Shown piece after piece: positions 33,916 to 42,490 of a stretch of 44,113 nucleotides of DNA (positions within the stretch are counted from its first letter, which is position 1; each line of letters starts with the position of its first letter). The position numbers were made by a program, and so were the translations under genes. This DNA comes from Novosphingobium sp. (GTDB lineage: Bacteria; Pseudomonadota; Alphaproteobacteria; Sphingomonadales; Sphingomonadaceae): the NCBI GenBank assembly GCA_029247785.1, contig JAQWKP010000213.1, forward strand, positions 1 through 44,113, written 5' to 3'. The notes under the pieces were generated by a model. The model did no database searches and had not been told where the DNA came from. It saw only the letters and a program-made list of their open reading frames with translations.

Positions 33916-34956
33916 TCACGGATTCCCGCAGATCGCCACGGTTGTCGGGCCGATCCCGGTCTCGATATTCTCGATAATCTGCATGGTCGTGCCGTCGAAC
34001 ACCGAAACCTGGCGGCCATAGGGCCGCACGAAAATGCCTTTCAACCCATCGGGAGCAAGGCGGATGAAGCCTGGCAGCAGGCCGACGAATGAGCCCTCGT
34101 TGAGCACGCCTGCGGTGATGTTGTAGGACTGCAACATGCCGCCATAAACCGTGGTTATCAGGATGTTGTAGCCATCGGGCGTGAAGCTCATCCCATTGGG
34201 TCCGGGCGCGGTCTTGATTGTCTTGGTGACCTCGTTTGACGCCGTGTCGATTTCCAGGATCGTGCTGCCCATCGTGTTTCCGACGAAGGCGCGCTTGCCA
34301 TTGGGTGAAACCAGCACGTTGAACGGATAAGGTTCGGGCGAGGCGATGGTGGCGATGATTTTGCCCGCGTCGAGGTCCACCACCGAGATCGTCTTGCCGA
34401 TCAGATTGGCGACATAGGCGCGGCTGCCGTCAGGCGTAATATCGAACCGCTCCGACTGCGCTTCGACCGGGATTTTCCAGATCATCTTGCCACTCGTCAG
34501 CTCCATCTTGCCAAGTGCGCCCGGTTCGGTGTGTGTGTCACCGATATAGGAGATGATCAGATGCTTGCCGTCGGGCAGGAAGCGCAGACCCGAAGGATGC
34601 GCGCCGCCAGCTGGAATTGTGTCGACGATCCTCGATGTCTTGGAATCGACGATCGACAGGGTGCCGTCATCGACATTAGAGAAATAGAGCTTCTTCCAGT
34701 CATGGCTGAATGTCGGGTTGACCGGGGCGTTGCCGGTCTTGTGGTTTTCCACCAGCGAGTGAGTTTCGAGATCGATGACCGACAGCGTCTTCGAATAGGA
34801 ATTGGTGACATAGGCAAGGTGCCCACAAATCGCGACGGGATCGCCCTTGATTTCTGAACGTGACATCACGCCCTCGGTGCTTTCGGCTGACACCGCTGTC
34901 GTCGTGGCAAGAGCAAGCAGCGCGGCGATGGCCGCCAATCCGGTAAATCGCTTCAT
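33916..34956 (-). CDS. Secreted YVTN-type beta-propeller protein
   Basis: 346 aa. A Sec signal peptide, KRFTGLAAIAALLALATTTAVSA, ends near residue 24. The remainder consists of repeated ~40-residue blades with YVTN-like units (AYVTNSYSKTLSVIDL, AYVANLIGKTISVVDL, AFVGNTMGSTILEID). Seven or so blades would make a closed propeller in the periplasm. YncE-like proteins bind diverse ligands or nucleic acids, and some accompany quinoprotein systems; no enzyme residues are visible. The start ATG overlaps the stop of the alpha/beta hydrolase gene (ATGA), so the two are co-expressed. Confidence 0.88.
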   Translation of the reverse strand: MKRFTGLAAIAALLALATTTAVSAESTEGVMSRSEIKGDPVAICGHLAYVTNSYSKTLSVIDLETHSLVENHKTGNAPVNPTFSHDWKKLYFSNVDDGTLSIVDSKTSRIVDTIPAGGAHPSGLRFLPDGKHLIISYIGDTHTEPGALGKMELTSGKMIWKIPVEAQSERFDITPDGSRAYVANLIGKTISVVDLDAGKIIATIASPEPYPFNVLVSPNGKRAFVGNTMGSTILEIDTASNEVTKTIKTAPGPNGMSFTPDGYNILITTVYGGMLQSYNITAGVLNEGSFVGLLPGFIRLAPDGLKGIFVRPYGRQVSVFDGTTMQIIENIETGIGPTTVAICGNP

Positions 34957-35888
34957 TGTGGTTCCCCTCGATCAGTAAACAATTCATCCAGCCAGGTTGA
35001 GACGGCCTCGGTCGTGCCGTGGCCCGGCTTGCCGAGCAACTGGTTGAGTTCGTGATGTGCGGTTGCCCCCTGCGCTTCGACGCGGGTAACGCGCGCTGAC
35101 GAGCCCGATGCGCGCAGGGCATCGGCGAGGGCGTTGGCCTGGACGATCCCCGAATCGGGGCGTTCGGGCATGTGCAGCAGCAGGAAAGCGGGCGCGTTGG
35201 GCGCAGTTGCGTGGCAATTGGGCGAGAGGCGCCGCTGGCGTCCAGGTTCCTCGCCGAAAGCGTCGATGAAGGCGCCGCTCCAGTCGGGCATCACATTGGC
35301 GATCTGCATCGCCACGTCGTAGCAGGCACCGTCAATGCCGATGACCCCGGTAATGTTGGCGAAGGACAGGCCGGCGGCGCGAAGCCAGCTTTCATCGGTG
35401 CCGAGCAGGGTTACGAGATGAGCTCCGGCGCTGTGGCCGGCAAGGAGGACGCTTTGGGTGTCGATGCCAAGATCGCGCGCTTTACCGAGCACGGCGGCGA
35501 GCGCGTTGGCGGTGTCCTCGGCCTGCTGTTCGACTGTCGCATCGGGGACGAGCCGGTAATTGGCCGAGGCCAGTGCAAAGCCTCTTTGAGGAAACCAGAT
35601 CTGCTTCCAGTAGCCCGTATCGAGCGATTTATCGCCAGTGCGCCAGGCACCGCCGTGGACGAAGAACAGCAATGGAGCCGCGCCTGCCTCGTCTTTGGCG
35701 CGCCAGAAATCGACCACATGGCGCTCGTGCTCGCCGTATGCGAAGGAATGCTCCGCGGGCAGTTGTTCCGGCACTTCAATGCCGTAGTTTTCAACCATCA
35801 CGCCGTACTCTGCCTCCACTGCGTCGTGTCGACAGGTGTATTGCCCGGACTTGTCGGGAGCAAGCGGCATTGACCGTGATTGGCGCAT
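34953..35888 (-). CDS. Alpha/beta hydrolase (esterase/lipase family)
   Basis: 311 aa, hormone-sensitive-lipase/carboxylesterase-like. The oxyanion segment is FVHGGAW near residue 75, the nucleophile elbow GHSAGAH near residue 148, and the catalytic His probably in ATAHHELNQ near residue 285. It would hydrolyse an ester or lactone. No signal peptide is evident, so it is cytoplasmic, although its operon partner is exported. The start is uncertain: ATGs at 35888 and 35870 lack a clear ribosome-binding site. The N-terminal EAEYG segment fits the family, so a start further in (35798) is less likely. Confidence 0.85.
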   Translation of the reverse strand: MRQSRSMPLAPDKSGQYTCRHDAVEAEYGVMVENYGIEVPEQLPAEHSFAYGEHERHVVDFWRAKDEAGAAPLLFFVHGGAWRTGDKSLDTGYWKQIWFPQRGFALASANYRLVPDATVEQQAEDTANALAAVLGKARDLGIDTQSVLLAGHSAGAHLVTLLGTDESWLRAAGLSFANITGVIGIDGACYDVAMQIANVMPDWSGAFIDAFGEEPGRQRRLSPNCHATAPNAPAFLLLHMPERPDSGIVQANALADALRASGSSARVTRVEAQGATAHHELNQLLGKPGHGTTEAVSTWLDELFTDRGEPQ

Positions 35889-35955
35889 CTGGGCTGGCGC
35901 GGTGCAGCGGGCTCGCTAGAACAGTACGAAAGACCACTCAGCGGAAGGGGCGGGG

Positions 35956-37653
35956 ATGAATGGTGAGTATGATGTCGTTGTCATTGGCTCGGGCGCGGGC
36001 GGATTGCTGGCGGCATTGCGCGCTGCCGAGAATGGGTTGTCGGTCGTCGTGCTCGAAAAGGCAGCGCTCTATGGCGGGACCACGGCAACTTCGGGCGGTG
36101 CGATCTGGGTGCCCTGCCACGGATTGGGCGACCACGAAGATAGCCGCGAGCAAGCCGAATCCTATCTCAATCATGTCACCGGCGGCGAGGCCCATGGCGA
36201 GCGACTCACCGCCTATCTCGATCACGCCCCGGAGATGGTCGGGTGGATGCAGAGCCTGGGTATCGGCTGGGACATGCTTGAAGGCTATCCCGACTATTTC
36301 ACCGAAGCGCCGGGCACTGTGCCGGGCCGCGCGCTCGCTCCCGCCGAGGTCGACGGCAAATTGCTGGGCGAAGACTATCTGAACATGCGCCTGCCTTTCG
36401 GCGCGTTCATGCTCTTGGGACGCTATTCGATGGGGCTCGATCAGGCATTCTCCCTGTCCGCGCGATTGCCGGGCTGGCAGCGCGTCGCTGCCGGCATTTT
36501 CGCGAAATACTGGCTCGACCCGCTGTGGCGGTTGAGGACGAAGCGCGATCGCCGCGCGACGATGGGCAATGCCGCGATCGCTGCTTTGCGTCTGGCGCTC
36601 AAGCAGCGCGGTGTGCCGGTGATGCTGGAGACGCCCTTGCGGCGTATCGAGGCGCAGGACGGGCGCGTGACGGGTGTTGAAGTGGAGCGCGAAGGTGCGC
36701 TTGCACGGATTGGCGTCGGTAAAGGACTGGTCCTCGCAGCCGGGGGCTTCGAGCAATCGCAACATTTGCGCGACGAGAACCTGCCGGTCTCAACCAGCGC
36801 CGAATGGAGCCTTACGCCCCGATCCGGCAATACTGGCGATGCGCTGATCGCGGCGGACGCGTTGGGCGCGGACCGCGAATTCATGGCAAATTGCTGGTGG
36901 GCACCGAGCACCATGCTGCCCTCCTTCGACGATCCCGAGGACATTCAGCCGCAGCAGATGTTCTTCGATCACCGCCATCCCCATAGTCTGGTCGTCAATG
37001 GGCTGGGCGAGCGCTTCCTCAATGAAAGCTGCTCCTATGACGAATTTGGCAAGGCAATGATCGCTGACCAGCAGCGCACGGGCGCAAACCTGCCGTGCTG
37101 GTTGATCTTCGACGCTACCTATCGCGACAAATATGGCTGCGGTTCGATCATGCCCGGCTCGATCATGCCCGACAGGCGCATTCCCGCCCACTTCTGGGAC
37201 CGCTGGTTTTATCGTGCGCCCAGCCTTGCTGAGCTGGCCGATAAGATCGGCTTGCCTGTCGACGCGTTGGAAGCCTCGGTCGCGCAGATGAATAAGGCGG
37301 TCGCAGCCGATCGGGACGAGGCCTTCGGGCGCGGGGCGAGCGCTTATGACCGTTTCTTCGGCGATCAGTCGGTTGCGCCCAATCCATCGATGGGGCCGGT
37401 CGCTGCCCCGCCATTCTACGCAATCCGTATCGAATTGGGGGACCTTGGCACCAAGGGCGGGCTCAAGGTCGATGGCGATGCACGGGTGATCTCCACCAGT
37501 GGCGAGGCGATTGAGGGGCTCTATGCAGTCGGCAATTGCGCGGCCTCGCCATTTGCCAATTGCTACCCCGGTTCGGGCGGGACGATCGGACCGGCGATGG
37601 TTTTCGGCTATGTCGCTGCAGACCACATTGCCGGGACTTCCGGGTCAGCCTGA
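35956..37653 (+). CDS. FAD-dependent 3-ketosteroid dehydrogenase-like protein (KstD-like)
   Basis: 565 aa FAD_binding_2 flavoprotein. The dinucleotide motif GSGAGGLLAALRAAENG is at residue 11. The C-terminal FAD contact is NCYPGSGGTIGPAM near residue 535. That motif supplies the Tyr and the Gly four residues later that KstD uses for keto binding and enolisation; other candidate catalytic Tyr residues are in PDYFTEAPG (near 113) and CSYDEF. KstD introduces a 1,2 double bond into 3-ketosteroids; relatives act on other cyclic ketones, and fumarate-reductase-like relatives also exist. The ATG at 35956 has GGAAGGGG upstream. It is transcribed toward purA and divergent from the hydrolase/propeller pair. 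Confidence 0.85.
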   Translation: MNGEYDVVVIGSGAGGLLAALRAAENGLSVVVLEKAALYGGTTATSGGAIWVPCHGLGDHEDSREQAESYLNHVTGGEAHGERLTAYLDHAPEMVGWMQSLGIGWDMLEGYPDYFTEAPGTVPGRALAPAEVDGKLLGEDYLNMRLPFGAFMLLGRYSMGLDQAFSLSARLPGWQRVAAGIFAKYWLDPLWRLRTKRDRRATMGNAAIAALRLALKQRGVPVMLETPLRRIEAQDGRVTGVEVEREGALARIGVGKGLVLAAGGFEQSQHLRDENLPVSTSAEWSLTPRSGNTGDALIAADALGADREFMANCWWAPSTMLPSFDDPEDIQPQQMFFDHRHPHSLVVNGLGERFLNESCSYDEFGKAMIADQQRTGANLPCWLIFDATYRDKYGCGSIMPGSIMPDRRIPAHFWDRWFYRAPSLAELADKIGLPVDALEASVAQMNKAVAADRDEAFGRGASAYDRFFGDQSVAPNPSMGPVAAPPFYAIRIELGDLGTKGGLKVDGDARVISTSGEAIEGLYAVGNCAASPFANCYPGSGGTIGPAMVFGYVAADHIAGTSGSA

Positions 37654-37671
37654 CAAGCAGACGTGGGATTA

Positions 37672-37706
37672 GACTGGACCCCGCCCTTGCCCTTGTCGGA
37701 CCAGTC
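37672..37706 (+). promoter_or_regulatory. Hairpin in the purA upstream spacer
   Basis: Arms GACTGGACC and GGACCAGTC pair at eight of nine positions around a 17-base loop, in the 95-base spacer between the KstD-like gene and purA. There is no T-run, so it is not an obvious terminator. It could be a leader or operator element for purA. Confidence 0.3.
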
Positions 37707-37748
37707 CACTAGGGCGCGCGGGTTTGTCCTCGCGGAAAGGTTCGTAAC

Positions 37749-39035
37749 TTGGCCAACGTCACCGTAATTGGTGCCCAATGGGGCGATGAAGGCAAGGGCA
37801 AGATTGTCGATTGGCTGGCAAGCCGCGCCGATGCCGTGGTGCGCTTCCAGGGCGGGCACAATGCCGGCCATACGCTGGTCGTCGGCAATCAGACCTACAA
37901 GCTCTCGCTGCTGCCATCGGGGATCGTGCGCGGCACGCTGTCGATCATCGGCAATGGCGTGGTGCTCGATCCGTGGCACTTTCGCGACGAGGTGGCCAAG
38001 CTGACCGGGCAGGGCGTTGCGATCACGCCTGATAACCTGCAGATCGCCGATAATTGCTCATTGATCCTGCCGTTCCATCGCGATCTCGACGGGCTGCGCG
38101 AAGATGTCAGCGAATTCAAGATCGGCACCACTCGGCGCGGCATCGGCCCGGCCTATGAAGATAAGGTCGGCAGGCGTGCGATCCGGGTGTGCGACCTGGC
38201 TCATCTTGACGATCTCGACCCGCAGATTGATCGGCTTTGCGCGCATCACGATGCCTTACGCGCAGGCTTCGACCAGCCGCCGATCGATCGCAAGCGGCTG
38301 AAGGATGATCTGACCGAAATCGCTCCACATATCCTGCCTTTCGCCAAGCCGGTCTGGCACACGCTCAACCAGGTCAAGAGCGATCGCAAGCGCTTCCTGT
38401 TCGAAGGCGCGCAGGGCATGTTGCTCGATGTCGATCACGGCACCTATCCCTTCGTCACCTCGTCGAACACGGTCGGCGGTGCGGCGTCTGCGGGCTCCGG
38501 CTTGGGGCCAGCGGCGACGGGCTATGTGCTGGGTATCGTCAAGGCTTACACCACGCGGGTCGGTGCCGGGCCGTTCCCGACCGAGCTGGAAGACGAAATC
38601 GGCCAAAAGCTGGGCGAGCGCGGCCATGAGTTCGGAACTGTTACAGGGCGCAAACGGCGCTGCGGCTGGTTCGATGCGGTGCTGGTTCGCAAGGCGGCGG
38701 CGGTATCGGGCATATCGGGTATCGCGCTTACCAAGCTCGATGTGCTCGACGGTTTCGAACAGCTGCGCATCTGCGTCGGCTATCGTCTTGGCGACAAGAC
38801 AATCGATTATTTCCCCAGCCACGCCGCCGAACAGGCCGCGGTCGAACCGATTTACGAGGACTTCGACGGCTGGAGCGAATCGACCGAAGGCGCACGCCGT
38901 TGGGCCGATCTGCCAGCCCAGGCGATCAAGTATATCCAGCGGGTTCAGGAGCTGATCGAATGCCCGGTGGCATTGGTCTCGACGAGCCCTGAGCGTGAGG
39001 ATACAATCCTGGTAACGGATCCCTTTTCGGACTGA
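37749..39035 (+). CDS. purA: Adenylosuccinate synthetase
   Basis: 428 aa. It joins IMP and aspartate with GTP to make adenylosuccinate in AMP synthesis. The P-loop GDEGKGK is near residue 12, [10 protein letters not shown] near 36, [14 protein letters not shown] near 128, the IMP-binding [15 protein letters not shown] near 222, and [10 protein letters not shown] near 300. The start is TTG at 37749 with GGAAAGG about nine bases upstream; the protein begins at the conserved [11 protein letters not shown]. It is followed after three bases by the L,D-transpeptidase gene. Confidence 0.97.
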   Translation: MANVTVIGAQWGDEGKGKIVDWLASRADAVVRFQGGHNAGHTLVVGNQTYKLSLLPSGIVRGTLSIIGNGVVLDPWHFRDEVAKLTGQGVAITPDNLQIADNCSLILPFHRDLDGLREDVSEFKIGTTRRGIGPAYEDKVGRRAIRVCDLAHLDDLDPQIDRLCAHHDALRAGFDQPPIDRKRLKDDLTEIAPHILPFAKPVWHTLNQVKSDRKRFLFEGAQGMLLDVDHGTYPFVTSSNTVGGAASAGSGLGPAATGYVLGIVKAYTTRVGAGPFPTELEDEIGQKLGERGHEFGTVTGRKRRCGWFDAVLVRKAAAVSGISGIALTKLDVLDGFEQLRICVGYRLGDKTIDYFPSHAAEQAAVEPIYEDFDGWSESTEGARRWADLPAQAIKYIQRVQELIECPVALVSTSPEREDTILVTDPFSD

Positions 39036-39038
39036 GCC

Positions 39039-39539
39039 ATGAAGATACTCCGCCTTGCTCCTCTCGCCCTGTGCCTGGCAGTGGGAGCGGCGAGCGCGGA
39101 AGAGGTGGTTTCAGGCCTCCCGCCGATCGATCGCATCCTTGTCGACAAGTCGGACCGCAGCATGGAATTGTTTTCCGAAGGGCAACCCGTCCACCGCATC
39201 GATGGTATTCAGCTGGGCGACGCTCCGGAAGGTCACAAGCAATTCGAAGGCGACGAACGCACGCCTGAGGGACGCTATGTTATCGACTGGGGCAATGAGG
39301 CGAGTTCCTATCACCTCTCGCTCCACATCTCCTATCCCAACGCCGCGGACGAAGCCTTTGCCGCCTCGCAAGGCCGCAGCGCGGGCGGAATGATCATGAT
39401 CCACGGCCAGCCCAACGGTCTTGCCGTCGGCCGCATCCCGGGCGATTGGACCGATGGATGCATTGCGGTATCGAACGATGAAATCGAGCTACTGTGGGGA
39501 TCGGTGCCGAACGGGACCGAGATCGAAATACTGCCTTGA
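39039..39539 (+). CDS. L,D-transpeptidase family protein (YkuD domain)
   Basis: 166 aa with a Sec signal (KILRLAPLALCLAVGAASAEE) ending near residue 20. The YkuD domain fills residues 30-166. The active-site region reads MIHGQPN and DGCIAVSNDE, giving the His and nucleophile Cys of the HGxxx..GC pattern; the usual SHGC is replaced by TDGC. It would form or trim 3-3 cross-links or attach proteins to peptidoglycan. The start codon follows the purA stop by three bases, suggesting translational coupling. It ends 14 bases from the convergent SDHAF4 gene. Confidence 0.88.
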   Translation: MKILRLAPLALCLAVGAASAEEVVSGLPPIDRILVDKSDRSMELFSEGQPVHRIDGIQLGDAPEGHKQFEGDERTPEGRYVIDWGNEASSYHLSLHISYPNAADEAFAASQGRSAGGMIMIHGQPNGLAVGRIPGDWTDGCIAVSNDEIELLWGSVPNGTEIEILP

Positions 39540-39553
39540 ACGGCGCTATTCGC

Positions 39554-39721
39554 TCAGAAATCGACCGCTACGCCCTTGCGAACCCAATCGCCATAGCGGG
39601 TCGGTGAAAGGCCGTTCGGATCGGTATCGTCCTTGACCTCGTCCGGCTGGGGAGCGGGTTCATCACTCCAATGCGCGGGCTTCTTGAATGGGCCGGGCCG
39701 CTGTGTTGCTCGCTTGGTCAT
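39554..39721 (-). CDS. SDHAF4-like DUF1674 protein (succinate dehydrogenase assembly factor)
   Basis: 55 aa, hidden in the track inside a much longer false ORF. The C-terminal signature DPNGLSPTRYGDWVRKGVAVDF is the DUF1674/SDHAF4 domain (canonical: PTRYGDWE.KG...DF, here with Val for Glu). The family chaperones flavinylated SdhA during complex II assembly. The N-terminus is basic and Pro-rich (RATQRPGPFKKP). The ATG is at 39721. It is divergent from rsmB with a 54-base spacer. The sdh genes are not in the window. Confidence 0.88.
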   Translation of the reverse strand: MTKRATQRPGPFKKPAHWSDEPAPQPDEVKDDTDPNGLSPTRYGDWVRKGVAVDF

Positions 39722-39775
39722 GCCATCATTGTGGGGCTGCTGGCGCGGCAATGCAATCTGCCTTAGGGGGCGGGA

Positions 39776-41014
39776 ATGTCCATTCCCGGTCTTGCTTCTC
39801 GCCGCGCTGCGCTCACCTTGCTCGATGCGGTGCTGCGACGGGGCAAGACTTTGGACAAGGCGGCACCGCAGGCGCAGGGCCCACTCGAAAGCGAAGCGGA
39901 CGGCGCGCTGGCCCGGGCCATTGCGTCCGAAGTGCTGCGCTGGAAAGTCGATCTTGATCTCCTGATCGACAGCGCCACGAAAAAACGCCTGTCCGATGAA
40001 GCCAAGCCGCGCACGGTGCTCGCAATGATGCTGGCGCAATGGCTGCGCCTCGATACTCCGCTCCATGCCGTGATCGCGACTGGCTTGCCACTGCTCGCCG
40101 GTGGGCCGCGTCGGCTTGCCCATGGTGTGTTCTCGACACTGGTGAAGCGCGAGGTAGGCCTGCCTGCCGCGCCCAGCCTGCCGGATACTGTCCGTCTGCG
40201 TTGGGGCGAGCGAGCCGAAGCCATTGCCGCCGCGCTTACCGAGCCGCCGCCGCTCGACCTCACCCTGCGCGATCCTGGCGAGACCGACGCATGGGCCGAG
40301 CGACTGGGCGGCATTTCGTTGATGCCAGGTCATGTCCGGCTATCTCGCGGTGCCGCGGTGACAAGTCTCGCCGGATTTGATGACGGCGCCTGGTGGGTCC
40401 AGGATTTTGCGGCGAGTCTGCCGGCGAAATTGCTCGGGCCGGGTGAGGGCAGGAGCGTGCTCGACCTGTGCGCGGCCCCTGGCGGCAAGACCTTGCAACT
40501 TGCCGCTGCAGGTTGGCAGGTGACTGCGATCGATGCCAGCGCCAAGCGGCTTGCCCGGCTGCGAGAGAATCTTTCGCGCACCGGACTTGTCGCGGATATC
40601 GTCACCGCCGACGCGCGCGATTGGCAGCCAGAGGCGCCCTTCGACGCGGTTCTGCTCGACGCGCCGTGCACCGCAACCGGGACCTGCCGCCGTCATCCCG
40701 ACGTGCTTCATCGCATCGGGCCGAGGCAAATCGCCGAGATGACCAAGTTGCAGGCGCGGCTCCTTGAACGCGCTGCTGGCTGGGTCAAGCCCGCTGGGCA
40801 GCTCGTCTATGCGGTGTGTTCACTCGAGCCGGAGGAGGGTGAAAACCAGATGGCCGGGCTGGCCCTTGAAACGGCACCAATCACGACCGGGGAACTTCCT
40901 CAGGAATTGCTGCCGACGTCGCAAGGTTGGCTGAAAACCGAACCTGGAATGCTAGCCGGCGCCGGCGGCATGGACGGGTTTTTTATCGCAAGATACATTA
41001 GGAATGAAACCTAA
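39776..41014 (+). CDS. rsmB: RsmB-type 16S rRNA (cytosine-C5) methyltransferase
   Basis: 412 aa. An N-terminal NusB-like RNA-binding domain (residues 1-140) is followed by a methyltransferase domain. The SAM motif I is LDLCAAPGGKT near residue 230. The two cysteines of the m5C mechanism are in DAPCTATGTC (near 298) and AVCSLEPEEGE (near 344). It methylates a cytosine of 16S rRNA (C967 in E. coli) before subunit assembly. The ATG has AGGGGG upstream. It ends 27 bases from the convergent msrA gene; that spacer carries two similar AAACCTAA stretches. Confidence 0.93.
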   Translation: MSIPGLASRRAALTLLDAVLRRGKTLDKAAPQAQGPLESEADGALARAIASEVLRWKVDLDLLIDSATKKRLSDEAKPRTVLAMMLAQWLRLDTPLHAVIATGLPLLAGGPRRLAHGVFSTLVKREVGLPAAPSLPDTVRLRWGERAEAIAAALTEPPPLDLTLRDPGETDAWAERLGGISLMPGHVRLSRGAAVTSLAGFDDGAWWVQDFAASLPAKLLGPGEGRSVLDLCAAPGGKTLQLAAAGWQVTAIDASAKRLARLRENLSRTGLVADIVTADARDWQPEAPFDAVLLDAPCTATGTCRRHPDVLHRIGPRQIAEMTKLQARLLERAAGWVKPAGQLVYAVCSLEPEEGENQMAGLALETAPITTGELPQELLPTSQGWLKTEPGMLAGAGGMDGFFIARYIRNET

Positions 41015-41041
41015 GTATTTGATCTGAATAAAACCTAAAGT

Positions 41042-41575
41042 TCACTTTACCTTTGCGGCAAAGCTTTTTCGTAACTTCATTAGCTTGGGCGGGATCAGCG
41101 CGAGGCAATAGGGATTGCGCTGGCCTTCGCCTTCCCAATATTCCTGGTGGTAGTCCTCAGCTGGATACCATTGCGCCGGCCCTTCGATGGTGGTGACGAC
41201 GTTCCCGCCGTGCTCCTCATTGGCGCGCGCGATTGCAGCGTCGGCCTCTGCACGCTGCTCGTCATCGAGCGGAAATATGGCCGAGCGATATTGGGTGCCG
41301 ACGTCGTTGCCCTGGCGGTTGAGCTGGGTCGGGTCATGCGTGCCCATGAACATGTCGAGCATTTCGGCATAGGATACGACCGAGGGATCATAGACTACCC
41401 GGATCGCCTCGGCATGGCCTGTGGCACCGGTGCATATATCGCGATAAGTCGGGTTCTCGGTCTGGCCGCCGATATAGCCGCTGACCACTTCGCTCACGCC
41501 GATGACATCGCGGAACACTGCTTCGGTGCACCAGAAGCATCCGCCCGCCACGATTGCCGTTGCTTTGTCATCCAT
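41042..41575 (-). CDS. msrA: Peptide methionine-(S)-sulfoxide reductase A
   Basis: 177 aa. It reduces the S-epimer of methionine sulfoxide in proteins, using thioredoxin. The catalytic motif GCFWCTE is at residue 12, with the family signatures GYIGGQTENPTY and the late EDYHQEYW. There is no signal peptide, so it is cytoplasmic. The ATG is at 41575. No msrB fusion is present. It is a housekeeping stress-repair gene, divergent from the methyltransferase-like gene. Confidence 0.97.
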   Translation of the reverse strand: MDDKATAIVAGGCFWCTEAVFRDVIGVSEVVSGYIGGQTENPTYRDICTGATGHAEAIRVVYDPSVVSYAEMLDMFMGTHDPTQLNRQGNDVGTQYRSAIFPLDDEQRAEADAAIARANEEHGGNVVTTIEGPAQWYPAEDYHQEYWEGEGQRNPYCLALIPPKLMKLRKSFAAKVK

Positions 41576-41646
41576 AAATCCGATACTCCCTTGGTGAACA
41601 GATAGGGCAGGCGCGCGCGCTTGTCATTGCCTGCATGGGAGAAGTG

Positions 41647-42477
41647 ATGATGCGCAAATATGTACCCCTGATTGCCGCCGCGATTGCATTGGCGAGCCCG
41701 GCGCAGGCCGGTCACCATGAGAGCAAGGGCGGCGAGGCAACCGCCGGTGTCGAATCGGTATTGGCTCATGCCCGACGCGATGGCGACCGAGCTCGCGATC
41801 AATTCCGTAATCCTGCCAAGACGCTTGCCTTCTTCAAGGTCAAGCGGGGCATGACCGTGATCGACTATATGCCTTCGTCCGGCTGGTACACGCGCGTGCT
41901 GGTTCCCTATCTCGGCAAGGACGGGCGCTATATCGGCCTCAACCCGGCGCTGCCTGCCGGCACGTCAGAACGCCTCGCCAACTATATGGGCGGACTGCGC
42001 GAAAAGTTTCCGCCCAAGGCAGCCGAGTGGAACCTTGAGGGTGCCAGCATCGAGGCCTTTAACACCGACCAGTTGGGCGAAGACCGCAATGGCACTGTCG
42101 ACCGCGTTCTGATCTTCCGCGAGATGCACAATCTTCATCGCAACGGCTTTCTGCACAACGAACTCAACCGGCTTCATGCATTGCTCAAGTCCGGCGGCAA
42201 GCTTGGCATTGTCCAGCACCGCGCCAAGCCTTGGGCGCCCGCCGGCTATACCGATGGCAGCAAGGGCTATTTGCGCCAGCAAGATGTGATCGGCCTGGTC
42301 GAAGCGCATGGATTTGATCTTGTCGCCACCAGCGAGATCAACGCCAATCCCCGCGACAGCGCCGACTATGACGGCGGCGTGTGGGAGATTCTTCCCAGGC
42401 TGCGCACCAAGCGCGAGGAGCTCAGATCCGTTGGCGAAAGCGACCGGATGACGCTTCTTTTCCGCAAGCGGCGCTGA
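41647..42477 (+). CDS. Exported methyltransferase-like protein (COG4798 type)
   Basis: 276 aa. A signal peptide, RKYVPLIAAAIALASPAQAG, ends near residue 22. The mature part has a class I methyltransferase plan: motif I is VIDYMPSSGWYTRVL near residue 75 (the Gly-rich loop is degenerate), followed by VDRVLIFREMHNL and GGKLGIVQH. Proteins of this type are annotated as predicted methyltransferases with export signals, and their substrate and SAM source are unknown. The start is the ATG at 41647 (or 41650) with GGGAGAAG upstream; the track start at 41635 contains that ribosome-binding site. The aguB-like gene follows after 13 bases. Confidence 0.82.
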   Translation: MMRKYVPLIAAAIALASPAQAGHHESKGGEATAGVESVLAHARRDGDRARDQFRNPAKTLAFFKVKRGMTVIDYMPSSGWYTRVLVPYLGKDGRYIGLNPALPAGTSERLANYMGGLREKFPPKAAEWNLEGASIEAFNTDQLGEDRNGTVDRVLIFREMHNLHRNGFLHNELNRLHALLKSGGKLGIVQHRAKPWAPAGYTDGSKGYLRQQDVIGLVEAHGFDLVATSEINANPRDSADYDGGVWEILPRLRTKREELRSVGESDRMTLLFRKRR

Positions 42478-42490
42478 TACGGCGCGGTCC

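Noticed and set aside
39554-40333. 259-aa minus-strand ORF as a single gene
   Set aside because: Only its last 55 codons are real (SDHAF4/DUF1674); the rest is antisense to rsmB.
40990-41040. Repeated AAACCTAA between rsmB and msrA as a terminator or repeat element
   Set aside because: The two copies are short and direct, form no hairpin and have no T-run.
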